Shown: positions 45,023 to 62,295 of the stretch, in pieces
Layout: every line of letters begins with the position of its first letter
How positions within the stretch are numbered: position 1 is the first letter of the stretch
DNA from: Oryza sativa Japonica Group
Lineage: Eukaryota; Streptophyta; Magnoliopsida; Poales; Poaceae
Assembly (NCBI RefSeq): GCF_034140825.1
Contig: NC_089035.1
Coordinates: forward strand, 39,589,001 to 39,653,000
Reading direction: 5' to 3'
Length of the DNA stretch: 64,000 nt
Translations under genes and position numbers: made by a program
The notes under the pieces: generated by a model
Database searches by the model: none
Seen by the model: only the letters and a program-made list of their open reading frames with translations
Told to the model about the DNA's origin: nothing

Positions 45023-46461
45023 TTTCTTTTTGGTACGCTTGCAGTGACACAGCTGCCAATCAATTTTGGGGCAGTGCTTTCTTTTGCTCTCTGCTTCTCT
45101 GGTGAGCTTGTGAGAAACATCAGCTTTTGTACTTGTGTCTGTTTGTTGTTAGATGCTACAATAATCTTGCAATTATATTGTAAGTGCTAGACTGACAGGA
45201 AGAGATTTAATTTTGGTCTAGAATTCCTACTTCTTTAGAACTGAGAGAATTCCATATTTTATTTTCCATATGATCTCATGCCTTGCAAGGAGAGAGTACA
45301 GAGCTACAGATCAGAACAAAAATGTCAATGTTGCAGCAGGTACCTCTAGAACCTTATATCAAAGAACATGTAGACAGTTATGATGTAAAAAATACCAAAA
45401 TGTCAGTGAACTGTGATTGTATATTTATTCAAGCATCGGAATCTGATTTAGGGAAGATATTTTTCATTGACCTGGTACTAGGACATGCATGAATAATTTG
45501 GTGTGCAAGTAGATAACTTTTATTTGATAAATGTAGTTTAGTTCCTATATGAGTGCACCACCATTCAGATAATATAGTTTCATTGTATTTGGTCGGTTGG
45601 ACCTGGTCGTTGTAATAGCCTCGTCCCAGTTCTCTTGCATGATGAATTGCTGTCTTGCATTCAGTTAGTATTAATAGCCTCTTAGTTGTTGTTGTATCAC
45701 TGTCTTATGGTGACTGGTAGCTCAATAGTATTGGAGCAACTGTACACATCATATGTTGTGCTGCTTTGATTTTTTTTTCTGACTTGATTTCCAAAACAAA
45801 AAAGAGCAGACTACCAAGTTGCCTAGCATTACAGACATTTATATTTAGAGTAGTGTAGTAGAGTCTAGAGAAAGTCGTGCCAGGAAAATCCTTTGTTCGT
45901 ACTCCCACCTTAAATAGGCAAACTCTACTTGGAACTTTTTTATTGGATCACCTGTTACTATTGACAAAGTGACAACTGACTTAACAGAATTACCATAATG
46001 TAGTAAGATAATTGTAAACTTTTTTGGTTTAATCCCTTGCATCTATTACAACAGACTGTTATTCATTTCAATGTATCAGTATCTGTTGGGTGATCAGCTG
46101 TGAGAAATTGGAAACAGCTTGTCGTAATTGAATTTGGTAGAAAGAATTGCATCATGTCATTTTAGAGTTTTGTCTAGTCTCCTACTTTCAAGCCTTTGTC
46201 GGCACCCTCTGAAAAGACATCGACGGTTTTCTTACTTCGTCAGGAGCTGTGTCTAGCTGTTGCTGTTATGTGTACCGATTGGTTATCTGTGAGCGGGCTG
46301 TTGGGTGGAAGCTATCACGAGCTGCACAACCACACAAATATATTCTTTTTTGATTTGATAATGTATTCAATTGCTATGCAGACAAGAAGGAATCATGCAT
46401 TGATTGGCCATGATCAAGGTCTTCTTTCATTAGGTAAAGCCAAAATGGAGTTACTATATAC
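45023..46461. other. 3' UTR of the PPR gene and intergenic DNA
   Basis: AT-rich non-coding sequence. No gene or clear element seen up to the MITE. Confidence 0.5.
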
Positions 46462-46676
46462 TTCCTCCGTCCCAAAATGCAAGCATTTTTAAGGTTGGCA
46501 CGGGTATTAAGAAAGTAGGTGAGAATGATTGAAGAAGGTGTGTGATTGGTTGAAAAGAGAAAGTATGTGAAAAAGAATGGTTGTGAATGGTTGAGAGGAG
46601 AAGGTAGTTAGAAAAATAGCTTCATTTTGGGACAAAGTACTGTGCTAGATATAGCTATATTTTGGGACGGAGGTAG
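46462..46676. mobile_element. Stowaway-type MITE (inverse orientation)
   Basis: CTTCCTCCGTCCCAAAATGC at the left, TATTTTGGGACGGAGGTAG at the right, TA-flanked. The interior 'AAGGTTGGCACGGGTATTAAG' and 'GTGTGTGATTGGTTGAAAAG' are the complements of the MITE at 14666-14880, so it is the same family in the opposite orientation. Confidence 0.85.
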
Positions 46677-47651
46677 TACTAATGAAGCAATCAGTGACCG
46701 TCCATGGTGATTGTCGGAATCAGATCCTGAGTTCATGAAACTATTTTGGTCTGATGCAAAGTTGCAAACTGCATCCTTTTTTTGCGTGCCATTGGACACA
46801 GAGCAAAAGTATTATTGCAGTGACAATATTACATGGTTTGCTTTGTTCCTCCACTGGAGATGAGCTGAATGTGCGCTGAGTTTCTGTAGTGGAATCTCTG
46901 CCGGCATCCTCTCACATTTTGTTCATGGGCATGGCAAGAACAAGTTGGCTGGTAATAGTGCCTATTTTCTATTCGAAGTAGTGCTCTCGTTGCTGTTTGT
47001 TTTTCGAACAAGTTGCTCTAAATTGTGACGCAAATTTTCGTTCGATTTAACTTCCCGTCTTGTTAAGCTTGGCCACATGATCTGTCACTGTATGGAATGA
47101 TGCAAAGCTGCTGCTGATGCTGTATTTCTAACGGCGTGTTTGCACATTGGGCTGTTTGACCTCAAACAAATGGCACGATCCTGTCCCCTTATGAAACAGT
47201 CTCGATATAATTATGAATTTTGAAATATATAAACCCATGCCATAAACAAGCCATTAGTCAAAGACCGGCCAAAAAATTTTAAAGACTTCGATAGAGTAAT
47301 TAGCAAGAACTACAGTTACTAACCTCTAAGCACGACAAAAAGGACAGAAGGGGAGGGGGGGGCATAGAGTCGTGGGGGCGCAAACGAGATCCGGATCTCC
47401 TGCCTCTATCAGTATGACATGTGGGGCCACCTCCCGGGTCGACAGAGCCTGCGCGGTGGGTCCCACCGCCTCGTCCCCGTGCCACCCACCCCCGTGGCCG
47501 CTCACGTGGGCTCTCCTCCTATTTATTTGCACAAGTCTTCTTCACGCCTCGTCGCAGGCAGAAACCACGCGAGGCGCGCGACTCACCTGCCGAGCCACGC
47601 GTCGCGCACGCTGCGGAGATCGCCTCCTCCTCGCCGCCGCCGCCGGGGGGA
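46677..47651. other. Promoter and 5' UTR of the beta-glucosidase gene
   Basis: AT-rich to 47340, then GC-rich leader. A TATTTAT motif at 47519-47525 may be the TATA element. No gene seen. Confidence 0.4.
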
Positions 47652-52340
<4,689 letters not shown>

Positions 52341-55204
52341 GCCATCCTGAAGAAAGTAAAGGAACATTACACAGTAATCGTTTCTGCTGTTGTTGTATCT
52401 TATATTGATATATGTAGTGTATCTATTCATCATCATAATAGTGTATCTTATATTGATATACATCTCAGATGTGCTATTTAGTTTGTCATTGATCAAATTC
52501 AGAGGTTTGCCCATACCAATAAAATCTGAATCAATGCCAAACACTCATGTTTACAGCCCTCACGCTTATAATCTCCATGCTTCTTTGCTGCTGCTGTTGT
52601 ATCAGTCTTTGGTTGTCCTTCAGTAGGCCCCAGTAAGCAATTACCAGTGTAGTAAAACTGTAAAAGTTTGTGTTTAACATTCTAGTCTCTGAATATCCCT
52701 TTATCTTTAAATGATGGTGGGCCGAGGTCTTCTCTGTTAGGTCACTGATGATGGACTGATGGTTGGTGAAGGACAAAGTGACCTGCCATTATTGCCCCCC
52801 ATGGAACCTGTATAGAAGCTATTGGCCCCTTCACTTTCTTTTCTGTTCAGGGGCCTATCTGTTGTAGGATTTGCCTCTTTATTCTGTCAACAAGAATCTA
52901 CGGATACTCATCAAGAGCATGGCCCCTTTGCAAAATTGCAATGGTTCTCTCGTCACTTTATATGGAGCTTCATGCCGTTGCATTGCTGCTTTGGATTTTG
53001 ATGATGGTAGCGTCAGGAGCAGGAATCAGGCCGTTGCAAGGGCCTAGCTGTTCAGAGCTTTCAGATGTACTCTGATGCTGGCACTCTTAGAATTGTTGGT
53101 TATACTCTTTCTGTTTCTGTAGAGGGGTTGCTACAGGGATGGACTCTACCTGTTGAGCCACTCTGGTTTTTAACCAAATAAAGTATAAATACACAACACT
53201 GGCTACGAAGTACTCTCTCTGTTCTGAAATTTCTGATGGTTAGCTCATATTTGAACTAACCAATGTAAAAGGCAGTATGAATTTTAGTTCATTTGGTTGA
53301 ACTAGAGTAGGCCTGACAAGAATCCATGAAGGTTAAGCCACCGCAGCCATCCCTATTTGATATTTTTCTAAACATTTTTTTTCTTCTGCTCTCATTTCCT
53401 TGCCTCTTTCTTTTGTGCTTAGATGTCAATTGTGTGAAACTAGTCAATGATCTGATCCATCAGTGACAGTGTGACACTCGGCCTGCAATAACTAATTCAT
53501 TTAGGGCCTCTTGTCAACTGGTTAGGTCCAGTGATCACCTCCATTTGCAGGCCCAAGATGTCCTCTTCTTTTTTATTACTCTCTTGCATCTTGTTTTTGG
53601 CTTCCTTTGCTCTGGTTCATGCACAAACCTGAACCTTTCTCAGAGCATCTCAGAGAAATAGCTCGATCTGGTATATATTCTGATCTGAAGAAGAACGGGA
53701 GCCCGTTCAGGAGACACGCCTCCCTTTAAAGATTACGTAAACAAGGCATCACACCTTGCAACTTTCTTCTTTGCGAAAAGTGAGAACCATGGTGCATGAA
53801 AAAGCTTTGATTCGTGGGCAATTCCTCCTCACGTGACAGGCCAAAGCATTTTTTTTCTTCTTTGCAATTTTGCATTGCATGGTAGTACAATGGAGGAACA
53901 TTTTCAAGTACGTAATTATTCTGATTAGACGATAAAGATGCCACCTTTTCTTGTGTTAGCATCCCTGATTTTATCAGGAATGCCATGTGGTGCAGAAGCT
54001 GCCTTGCTTTCTACTTGTGAAAAGCAAAGTAGTAGTAGCTAGATCAAGTAGAGGTAGATTCAGGCTGAAGGATCAATTGCCTCTTTTGAAGGAGCTCTGC
54101 TTGGACTGAAGCAGCAAAAAATAAGTTAATTAGCAGCCTTTGTTTTCTGTTCAAGTACCTGACATCTTTGTAACCTGTCAGGCTCATATCCCCGATTAAG
54201 AAGTTTCTGAAGAAAAAAAATAAACATATTACTGGATGTTACTACTCTAGTTGATTTCTGATTTATGGTTTGTGCACACATCATTCACAACCGGTGAAGA
54301 GCTCACAGCAAAAAGCCTTCAGAGTTCAGAGTGCTTAACTTTCATGGACAGTGCAATCACAGCACATTCATAAGACATCATTGATATTGTTACTAACAGT
54401 AGTTTGCACATGCAACTCATGAGACTGATGTAGCGGAGGAATATTTAAAAGGTTTAGCGTCATTGCAAGAATTGAGTAGCACATCTCCAAATCATACTAG
54501 TACTCAGTACCTGTCATTCATCCTCTTTTGCTTGTTCAGTTGTTCTCTCCTTCCAAAATTCAGAATCTTTTCTACCCCAGTAGATTGCCATGGCCGGGTC
54601 CTCTCTACCTTCCAACTCCCAACTGCTACCACTAATCTAAGACCTAGTATCACCTCCAAGATTCATAAAACAGATCGGTTTTCGTGAAACCGCTAATGGA
54701 TGGTTTGTGGAAACCAATCTTAGCTGGTTTTCGTATGGCATTACCAAAAGTTGTTGGTTTTTGCTAGTTTTTATCGGTTTTCAGTAAATGGTGAGAAGCG
54801 TGTTTATTTTCAAAAAGGAAATGCAAACCCTGATCACCTCTGACTATTTCTTGCTTCCTCTCCTTAGCATGCTCATAGTTCTTTAATCATAGTCTCTGAC
54901 GAACATATGCATCTCATTTGCAGCCAAATTGATCCATGTGTGTGTGTTTGGAGGCCAAAACAAAGAGCTTTTTTCTTGGCTTTGGGGTCCAATGATTTGA
55001 GTCCATTAGAGAAGAGAATCCACAAGGTGTAGGAGACAAAGTGAGCCATGTGGGGTTTGCAAAATGGCAAGGAAAGAGTTTGGTAGGAAAGGGGGCGCCA
55101 TGCCACAACGTTTTGTGGGCATGGCTACAAGGCATGGTTGTCACCCTCACATGGGGATGGGGACCTAACGAAAGCTGCCACCCAAACCACCGTCTCTGAG
55201 AGTC
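52341..55204. other. 3' UTR of the beta-glucosidase gene and intergenic DNA
   Basis: 3' UTR to about 52700 or beyond, then non-coding DNA. A MITE-end remnant (TACTCTCTCTGTTCTGAAAT) is at 53211. Open frames here are short and show no conserved motifs. Confidence 0.5.
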
Positions 55205-55207
55205 TGA

Positions 55208-55347
55208 GGGTGTGTTTAGTTTATACTAAAATTGGAAGTTTGGTTGAAATTAGAACGATGTGATGGAAAAGTTAGAAGTTTATGTATGTAGAAAAGTTTT
55301 GATGTGATGGAAAAGTTTAAGGTTTGAAGAAAAAGTTGAGAACTAAA
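55208..55347. mobile_element. hAT-like MITE
   Basis: GGGTGTGTTTAGTTTATACT at the left and GAGAACTAAACGAGGCC at the right form imperfect inverted termini. The interior 'GGAAGTTTGGTTGAAATTAG' and 'GATGTGATGGAAAAGTT' (twice) match a common rice MITE type. It is bordered by (G)AGTCTGAG and CTGAGTC. Confidence 0.65.
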
Positions 55348-55499
55348 CGAGGCCTGAGTCTCTCTCTCTCCCCGGAGTACTACTTCTACTATGCATGCCA
55401 TGAAGCCATGGGAATTCTAGCTCACATGGAAAATGAAATGTTCAGTTAGTTAAGCTACAGGCATTATGTATGTTTAAATGCTCAAAATGGGAAGTTGAT

Positions 55500-56705
55500 T
55501 GAACCATTACTTGCTGGTTTTTTTTTTTTACAATTTGGTCATTTTTTGAAACATATTTGGTAAATAGACTTTTTAAAAAAAATTATTGTAAAATAGACCC
55601 ATAATTTGGCGCCAAGGCTATTGGACCGAAGTGGAATGTTTCCGCGCCAAAGATCCTGGCGATGAAACTCGAGGGTCAGTGCTAGTTTGTTTGGCGCCGA
55701 CCCTTTGTCACCTATGAACAACTTTCCTCTCTTCTCCACATCCTCTCCGAGCCCTATTATTTGATTTGGTGTCAAATTTCATGGAAAATTGATGAATCAA
55801 TGTATCTTGATTTACTTTCCTTAATTTGTTATTAGGTTGTCAAATTTGTGGGGAAATTTGATAAATCATGATTTATTTGCCTTTTTATATTTTTAACATC
55901 AAAGACTTGAATATGGTGATGATGGTGCGGGAGATCTGTTGCATGGAGACTGGCCCAAATCCTCAGCGTCAACGAGAATGGCATTGAGACGTCCATCATC
56001 GAGCCGAGGACTCTGGCATTGAGTTCTAGGTCTATTTTTGTGATAATTTTTTTGGGGAGTCTACATGTGAAATAAGTTTTTTGAAACGGGTTAGAATGTA
56101 AGAAAATCCAGCCATTACTTGAGCCTTCCATGGCTTCAGAATGTCAGCCTCTGAGTTGAGCGTCAGTGAAATTTCTGAACTGAACAGAGTATGAAGTAAT
56201 TGAGAGGTTCTTTTACTGTAAAATGATGAAATTGTCAGGTAAAGTCTATGGTTGTATGTATGTGGTATGGACCATTTGTGCAGGAAAGATGGTGACAAAA
56301 CACAATCGATTCTTTCTTCTTGGCACCACCAGCAGTCCAGCACTAGGATTCAATGTATTTTGTTTTCTGTTCCAAGTACATCTGAGTTCAGCTTACCTTT
56401 GAATTCTGCAGACTGGCCATACTTGAAATTGTTAGTACATTGTACAGGCTGTTTCACTACCTCGTGTCATGTACAGACTGAAGATGACAAACACATGAAC
56501 TGCTTATTTCCTCCTCTGATCTAGATTTTATCTCCTCTTATATATAGAAATAAATATTTGCAAAAAAACTTCTTACATTCTATAATCTACAGGTACAAAA
56601 GGTTCAAAAAAAAATTTGACACCCCGTCGCCGTTGGTCTCCCTCTGCCCTATGGAGGTTTCCCACAGTACTCTGCGAAAAATTTCTATTGGCAGACTACT
56701 GGTGA
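55500..56705. other. Intergenic DNA downstream of the formin gene
   Basis: 55530-55760 has 'ATTTGGCGCC' repeated (55607, 55690) and 'AAATAGAC' words that look transposon-derived. The rest is formin 3' UTR and AT-rich DNA. No gene is supported. Confidence 0.4.
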
Positions 56706-59700
56706 TCAAGGTGATGATGCTGAAGTGGCTGAACTTTCATCATCTGAGATTCCAGCTCTCAAAGCATGAATCCTGGGGAACAACTGTGGCATCATTGGGT
56801 TGACGGGTACTGGGAAATGGCGCACCGAGCTAGCGATCGTGCGGTCATTGATCCTGCCAACTTCCTTGCAGACTTGATCAAGAACTGAGAGGAAATCCCT
56901 GACCACCATGAAGATCCTGAAAGGGTGAGCTTCCTCTTTCGCAGAGTCACCATGGAAGTACTCGGTGATCTCCTTCACAAGTGATAGCGCAACGCTCTCC
57001 TGAGCCTGAACCCTGATGATGTCGTCATCAGCCCTCTTCAAGAACTTCTGCATTGAATCATGGAACCTCCATGCATCTTCCCTGGACTTGACTTCTTCAT
57101 TCAACCGCAACACCTCAGTGATCTTCTCTATTCCTCCAGCAAGTTTCGAGACATAGCTGCTTAGCACGTCGGAGTCCATGGCAGCTGCCTTCTTGACATT
57201 GCTGAGCTCGTTTCCGAGGCCAGCCACTACCTGGAGGCCAAGCTTTTTGCACTCGAGCTCGTCCCGTAAAGGGTTTGCCTGAGTTCGTGGAGTTGATTGG
57301 TTGCTAGCAGAGAGGTGGGAGCCCTCCGTTCGGATAATCTCCTGCACGACAAAATGCAAAAGTGTAGTCTTGCCATCAGTGCCTTTGACATCAACCAATT
57401 TGAGTAGAGTATCAAGCTTGAACGCGTGTGCATCGCCGCGATTTGTTCCAACATTCATCCTGTTGCCAGTCTTCAGGACAGCTTCAAGTAGCTTCAGAAA
57501 CAGCCTGCTGTTTCTAAGCTCGTCACAAGCAGTCTGTTAAGAAAAGTTTCATGTACTTAGTTATAGGTAAGATGTCAATATAATAATAAGTATGAAAGGA
57601 AACTCGGAAACGATAATTCTCACCTCAAGGGTCTCAAAGGACTTCTTCAGGTAATTAACCTCTGATTCAAAGTTAGCAATGTAAAGCATTGCGTCTACTC
57701 TTTTGAAAGCAAATGGGATATCAAGGACTGCCTTAAGGAATTTCTCAGCAGGACCAAGCTTAATAGGAGATGTCTCCTCTTTGAATTCTCTCAATTTGAT
57801 CTCCTCTTCCTTGGTAGGAGCCATCTTTAGCAAGGTCTCCAACAATTCTGCTCCAAAGTTCTCTGTGTTACCTGCTCAGTGAATTGGTACCACGTTAGTA
57901 AGGATAATACTATAGGAAGGATCAATCTCATTGACTTGACTAGAAACTTGGTGCAATAATGCAACTATCTTGCAATTATTTGCACCCAAGTCAAGACTAT
58001 GTGCAGAGAAGTAGTAATACTATATCAAGCAACTACGGTAGTAATACTAGTAGATCGAAAGACTGGTTTTCACATCAGAACAATGGTATCTCTAACCATC
58101 TTCACCGCAGGTATAACTCTATGCACCTAATTCAGTCATCCAGAAGCAATTACTAGTCAGTTTCAGCTTAAAAACGGCTAAATTCAGCAACGACCACCAA
58201 CGGGTGTATGCTGGCATTCACTTCTTCAGACAATGTATTTAAAGCCCAACCAAATTCTACGGACAAACATCTCGATTCACAAGCTCCATGTGTGTTCAAC
58301 CAAGAACCACGAGAAAAATGAATCCAATTAGTTAGAAGGTATCATCAATTCAGATACTGCTGCAAACATCTCAAAAAAATCCCCAACTCAATGCAGTATG
58401 CAGTTCATCAGAAACTGGCAAAATTGTGATGAGTAAGTTAAGAGAAAGATCATGTTCTTCACCTTCGCAGAGCGCGTCGCAGACCTGCTCCTTGGATACA
58501 TTCAGAGCTCGCAGCAAGATGGCGATGTTCTGCGACTTCTTTGGATCAAGCACCTTGTTGTCCGTCTTGGGCGTCGGCAGCACCGGCCTCCTCGTTGCTG
58601 GCTCCTTCGGTGGCGCCGAGTTCGCCGGATTGCAGATGAACAATGTCTCGATCATCTCCTCATTCACCCTGCAAAGAATTCACCACAAAATGATTTAGAC
58701 AAAAAGAAAAACAGATCAAGAACTGAATAAGGTTGTGAATTTGGGTGGAGTTCTCACTGGAACGAGCTGGATTTGAGCTGATCCCACACCATGACGCGGT
58801 CGGAGCTTGCCCGGACCTTGTCCCAGTGCAGCGGCTTCAGCTTCGGCCGCGGCGTCGTCTCCTCCGACTTGTCGCCGCCGCCGCCGGCCGCGGCGGCGGC
58901 GGCGTGGTCCGCATTGTCCGCGAGGCGGCCGGGGAACGCGTCGGTGGGTAGACCGCTCTTGAAGCTGGCGGCCTGCGGCGGCGGCGACAGCGCCGGGGAC
59001 CGGGTTTCTTTGGACGTTCCGGTGCCAGGCTTCCGCACGCGGCTCTCCCAGTAGCCCACCGGCGGCGGAGGCGGCGGCGGCGGCGGCGGTGGTGGTCCGT
59101 GGGTGTGTGTCGGTGGGGGTGGTGGTTGTACGAATGGGTTTCTTGGGATGGTGGTGTCGGTGGTGGTGGTGGATCTGAGCGCCGACGTGTTCTCGATGAG
59201 TGGGGAGGAGGGCGGTGATGGCGACGGCGGTTTCCGGCGAGGCGGAGGCGGCGGTGGCAGCGTCGGCGCGAAGGGAGGTGGTGGTGGAGGCGCCGGTGGT
59301 TGGCCGAAGGTGCGCACGCTATCGGATCTTGACTTGACGGAGCGGCGGCCCGACTGGCCGGGGCTGGAGAAGAGAGGCGGCGAGGCGGGCGCCGGGGACA
59401 TCGTCGCGCCGGGCGAGGACGGGTACGACGGCGTGCTCACGATCGAGCCGGGCGAGGGGCTCTTGGAGCGGTCGCGCGCGGCCACAGCGGCTTCGACCGC
59501 GGCGGCGAGCGTTCTGTGCGAGGTCGACATCTTGGATGATCCTTGCGGCGAGTAGAATTCCTCGTCGCCGGACGACGGCGACGCGAACCCGCCGACGCCG
59601 CTGCCGGGGCTCCTCGCGCCCATCGGCCCGCATTGCCGCGCCAGCAGCGGCGGCAGCGGGCGGAGCTCCGGCGATCCGCCGGTGCTCCGGGACGCCTCGT

Positions 59701-60358
59701 CGCCCGACGACGTCGTCTCGCTGCTCTTCTCGTCCATCCGCCCGATGCCGGCGTTCCCCACGTAGCGGTAATCCATCGCCGCGGCCGGCGGCGCGGCGGC
59801 GCCGCCGCTCCCGCCGAACTCGTCGCGCGCGAAGAGGCTCGCCCTCTCCGGGTGCAAGAACTTGGCGTCCCCGCCACCGACGCACCCGCCGCCTCCTCCT
59901 CCCCCGCGCGCCGCATTCCCACGCCGGTGCGTGAAGAAGAACGCGATGGACAGCCCGAGCACGGCCACCGTGAGCAGCGGCAGCACAATCGCCGGGACAA
60001 GCTTCGACGCGCTGCTCTTCGACTTCCTCGCCCCACCACCACCACCACCACCTCCATCCGGAGCGGCCGTCGCCGCCGCGCCACCGGCGCCGGTGTTGGG
60101 CAGCACGAGGGCGGGGTACGTCGGCTGCTCCTGCCCCGCCGTCGCCGGCGGCGGCGGCGGCACCGGCAGCGCCGGGAAGAACGGCGGAGCGGGGCCGGGC
60201 GGCGCCGGCGTCGGCGGCGACGACGACTGATCCGGGAAGAACGGCTGGTGCAGCTGCCTCCTCGCCACCGCAACCTCCAAACCATCACTCCCGCCATTGA
60301 CACCACACACAACAATCCCAACCACCACCAACTCCAAGAATCGCCGGAGAGACGGCAT
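56706..60358 (-). CDS. FH1: Class I formin (OsFH1-type)
   Basis: Four exons: 58758-60358, 58463-58668, 57624-57871, 56706-57533; 960 residues from [20 protein letters not shown] (a signal peptide). A Pro-rich extracellular part, a membrane segment at about 121-143 ([20 protein letters not shown]), a cytoplasmic Ser-rich region, a long FH1 polyproline region (about 360-465) and the FH2 domain (from [10 protein letters not shown] near residue 505) follow in order. FH2 blocks include [39 protein letters not shown] and [20 protein letters not shown], the conserved actin-nucleation core. It is expected to anchor actin assembly at the plasma membrane or wall. Rice FH1 has been linked to root-hair growth (recalled). 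Upstream in-frame codons without ATG (to 60409) are not counted. Confidence 0.96.
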
Positions 60359-62084
60359 TGCCACACACACCGCCACCGCCGAAGCAGCAGCAGCAGCTAG
60401 CAAGAACAAGCTAGGTCAGTGACGCCACAGATCTCGCGAGGAGAGAGAAAGAAGAGAGAGAGAGGAGGAGAGGAGGAAGAAGAGGAGTGGACGTCGTCGT
60501 GGTGGATACAGCTTACATGGAGGAGGAGTATTTTGGCTGCTTTTTGATGATTTTTTTTTTGCTTTTTTTGTTTCTTTTTCTAATTGTGATTAGGCAATTA
60601 GCTAAGTAAGGGTCACTATGAGGGTAGGTGATTAGTGAAGGGTGAAGATATTAATTAGGGAGAGGGAGAGAGGTGGTGGTTGATGGCTTGCTTGGTTTTG
60701 TTCTCATTCTTTGTCCGTTTTTTGGGCTGTTTAATAATGTGGAGATGAAGAGGGTAGTTGGAGAAGAGTGCAAGACAAGTGAGAGAGCATAGGCAAAGTG
60801 TGGAAGGAGAAGCACAAGCACGAGCAGAATGCTACTAGTAACTCAACTGTATTTTGTACTCTGAAAAGAACTGTTTTTTTATATATATAATTTAGAGTGG
60901 GGACTGAATGATCAGTGGTATATATATTAAGGAGTGTAAAAAATTGAGCTCGTTTTTGGTTCAGATGTCTCCAAATGTTAGGTGTTCTTTCGGTTTGTTG
61001 GCTAGAAGCGTGCTTGCGTTCTGAGTTAGCAACTGAATATATATACAAATATGCAATCACACGTAGGAATATACTCATATAAATGATGTATAGGTTGTTA
61101 ATTAATTGGTACTTTCAGTTTCAGATCGTCGCCGCAAATTGATGTGCGATGGAAGCGAGTATAATTAGTCGGTGAGGATGATGAGCTCATCTGATTTCCA
61201 GCTAGGGTACGAAGAAACAGCCGGCTAGAAATCAGGGCAGACACATGAGACGTGTTGGTATCCAGTAAGTAGCGAGCTGATCGATCGAGCAAGCATGCAT
61301 GCATGCAAACGAAAGCCGAAAGCTTTGACTGTGGCTGGATCCATCGAGTTCGTGAGGAAACACTCAAACAAACCGGATGGTCCTTTTTTTTGTTACTGGA
61401 TGATATGATACAATGGTCCAGTCACATACACTACTCCACGAGCTATAGCCACTCCTCTTCATCTAATTACTCAAGATTTTACCCCCTCCATTTACATTGT
61501 ACGGTCCTTGCTGGTCCACTTGTTATTAGTCGTCGTGGTACTGTAGTACTCGTAGTAAATTTTGGGTAAATTTAATCAGCGACTGCAGTGTGTGAGTGAG
61601 ATGTTACTGGCAATGAAAACCTCGGCAGTCAGCCATCACAAGCGGCACAGAAGGGATCCGTTGGCAGTCCAACGTCCCAGAGCCCCCCAACGTGGGACGC
61701 GTGAGAAAAAAAGGCCGGAGCCGCGTGCGTCTGCGTGTGAATCTCACGTACTCCATCAACCCATGCCCTGCGTCTGCGTGCGTCCGCCTGCCAATGCCAA
61801 AAAGCCCGGACGCGTCGGCGTCGCGGTCTGTACAGTAGATAGAGTACGTACTCTCCCGTGGATTTCACAAACCATCCAGGCGATCCGATCCCCATGTACG
61901 CGATTCTTCCACCTTCACTCGAGGTAGTATATGGCGTAAACGCCGCCGCCGTGCGTGCGTGGCCCGCGCCGGCGATCGATCTATTATGGATGCGTGCATT
62001 GAATTGCCGTGCCCGTGCATACCAGGCTACCGTGCAGGACCGGAGGAGGCAGGTCGGGGCGCCGTTAAATAAACCTAGGCTGTG
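60359..62084. other. Formin 5' UTR, promoter and intergenic DNA
   Basis: GA-rich leader at 60435-60485 (GAGAGAGA tracts), then AT-rich promoter sequence. ATGC repeats lie at 61294-61308. No gene is supported. Confidence 0.5.
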
Positions 62085-62295
62085 TTTGCAAGACTCCCGT
62101 CTCGTTTTCCACGCGCACGTTTTTCAAACCGTTAAACGGTACGTTTTTTTAAAGTTTCTATACGAAAGTTGTTTAAAAATTCATATTGATCCACTTTTAG
62201 AAAAAAAAAATAGCTAGTACTTATTTAATCGCGCGCTAATGGACTACTCCATTTTCCGTGCGCATTTCTATCCTCCTCAAGCGAACACAACCCTA
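62085..62295. mobile_element. hAT-like MITE
   Basis: CTAGGCTGTGTTTGCAAGAC at the left, CTCAAGCGAACACAACCCTAG at the right, as imperfect inverted termini (GGCTGTGTTTG against GGTTGTGTTCG). The interior 'AAACCGTTAAACGGTACG' and 'TTTCTATACGAAAGTTG' are the same module as in 23430-23660. Confidence 0.65.

Noticed and set aside
54873-55150. Minus-strand open frames of 77-78 residues
   Set aside because: Two overlapping frames with no motif, no splice context and ordinary base composition; likely chance.
58745-60400. Plus-strand open frames opposite formin exon 1
   Set aside because: Arg/Ala/Gly-rich shadow of the proline-rich formin coding sequence.
60359-60409. Upstream in-frame extension of the formin N-terminus
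   Set aside because: The extension has no ATG (it would start at TTG); the ATG at 60358 begins a good signal peptide.
62085-62217. Plus-strand open frame through 61858-62217
   Set aside because: It runs through a MITE and has no conserved content.
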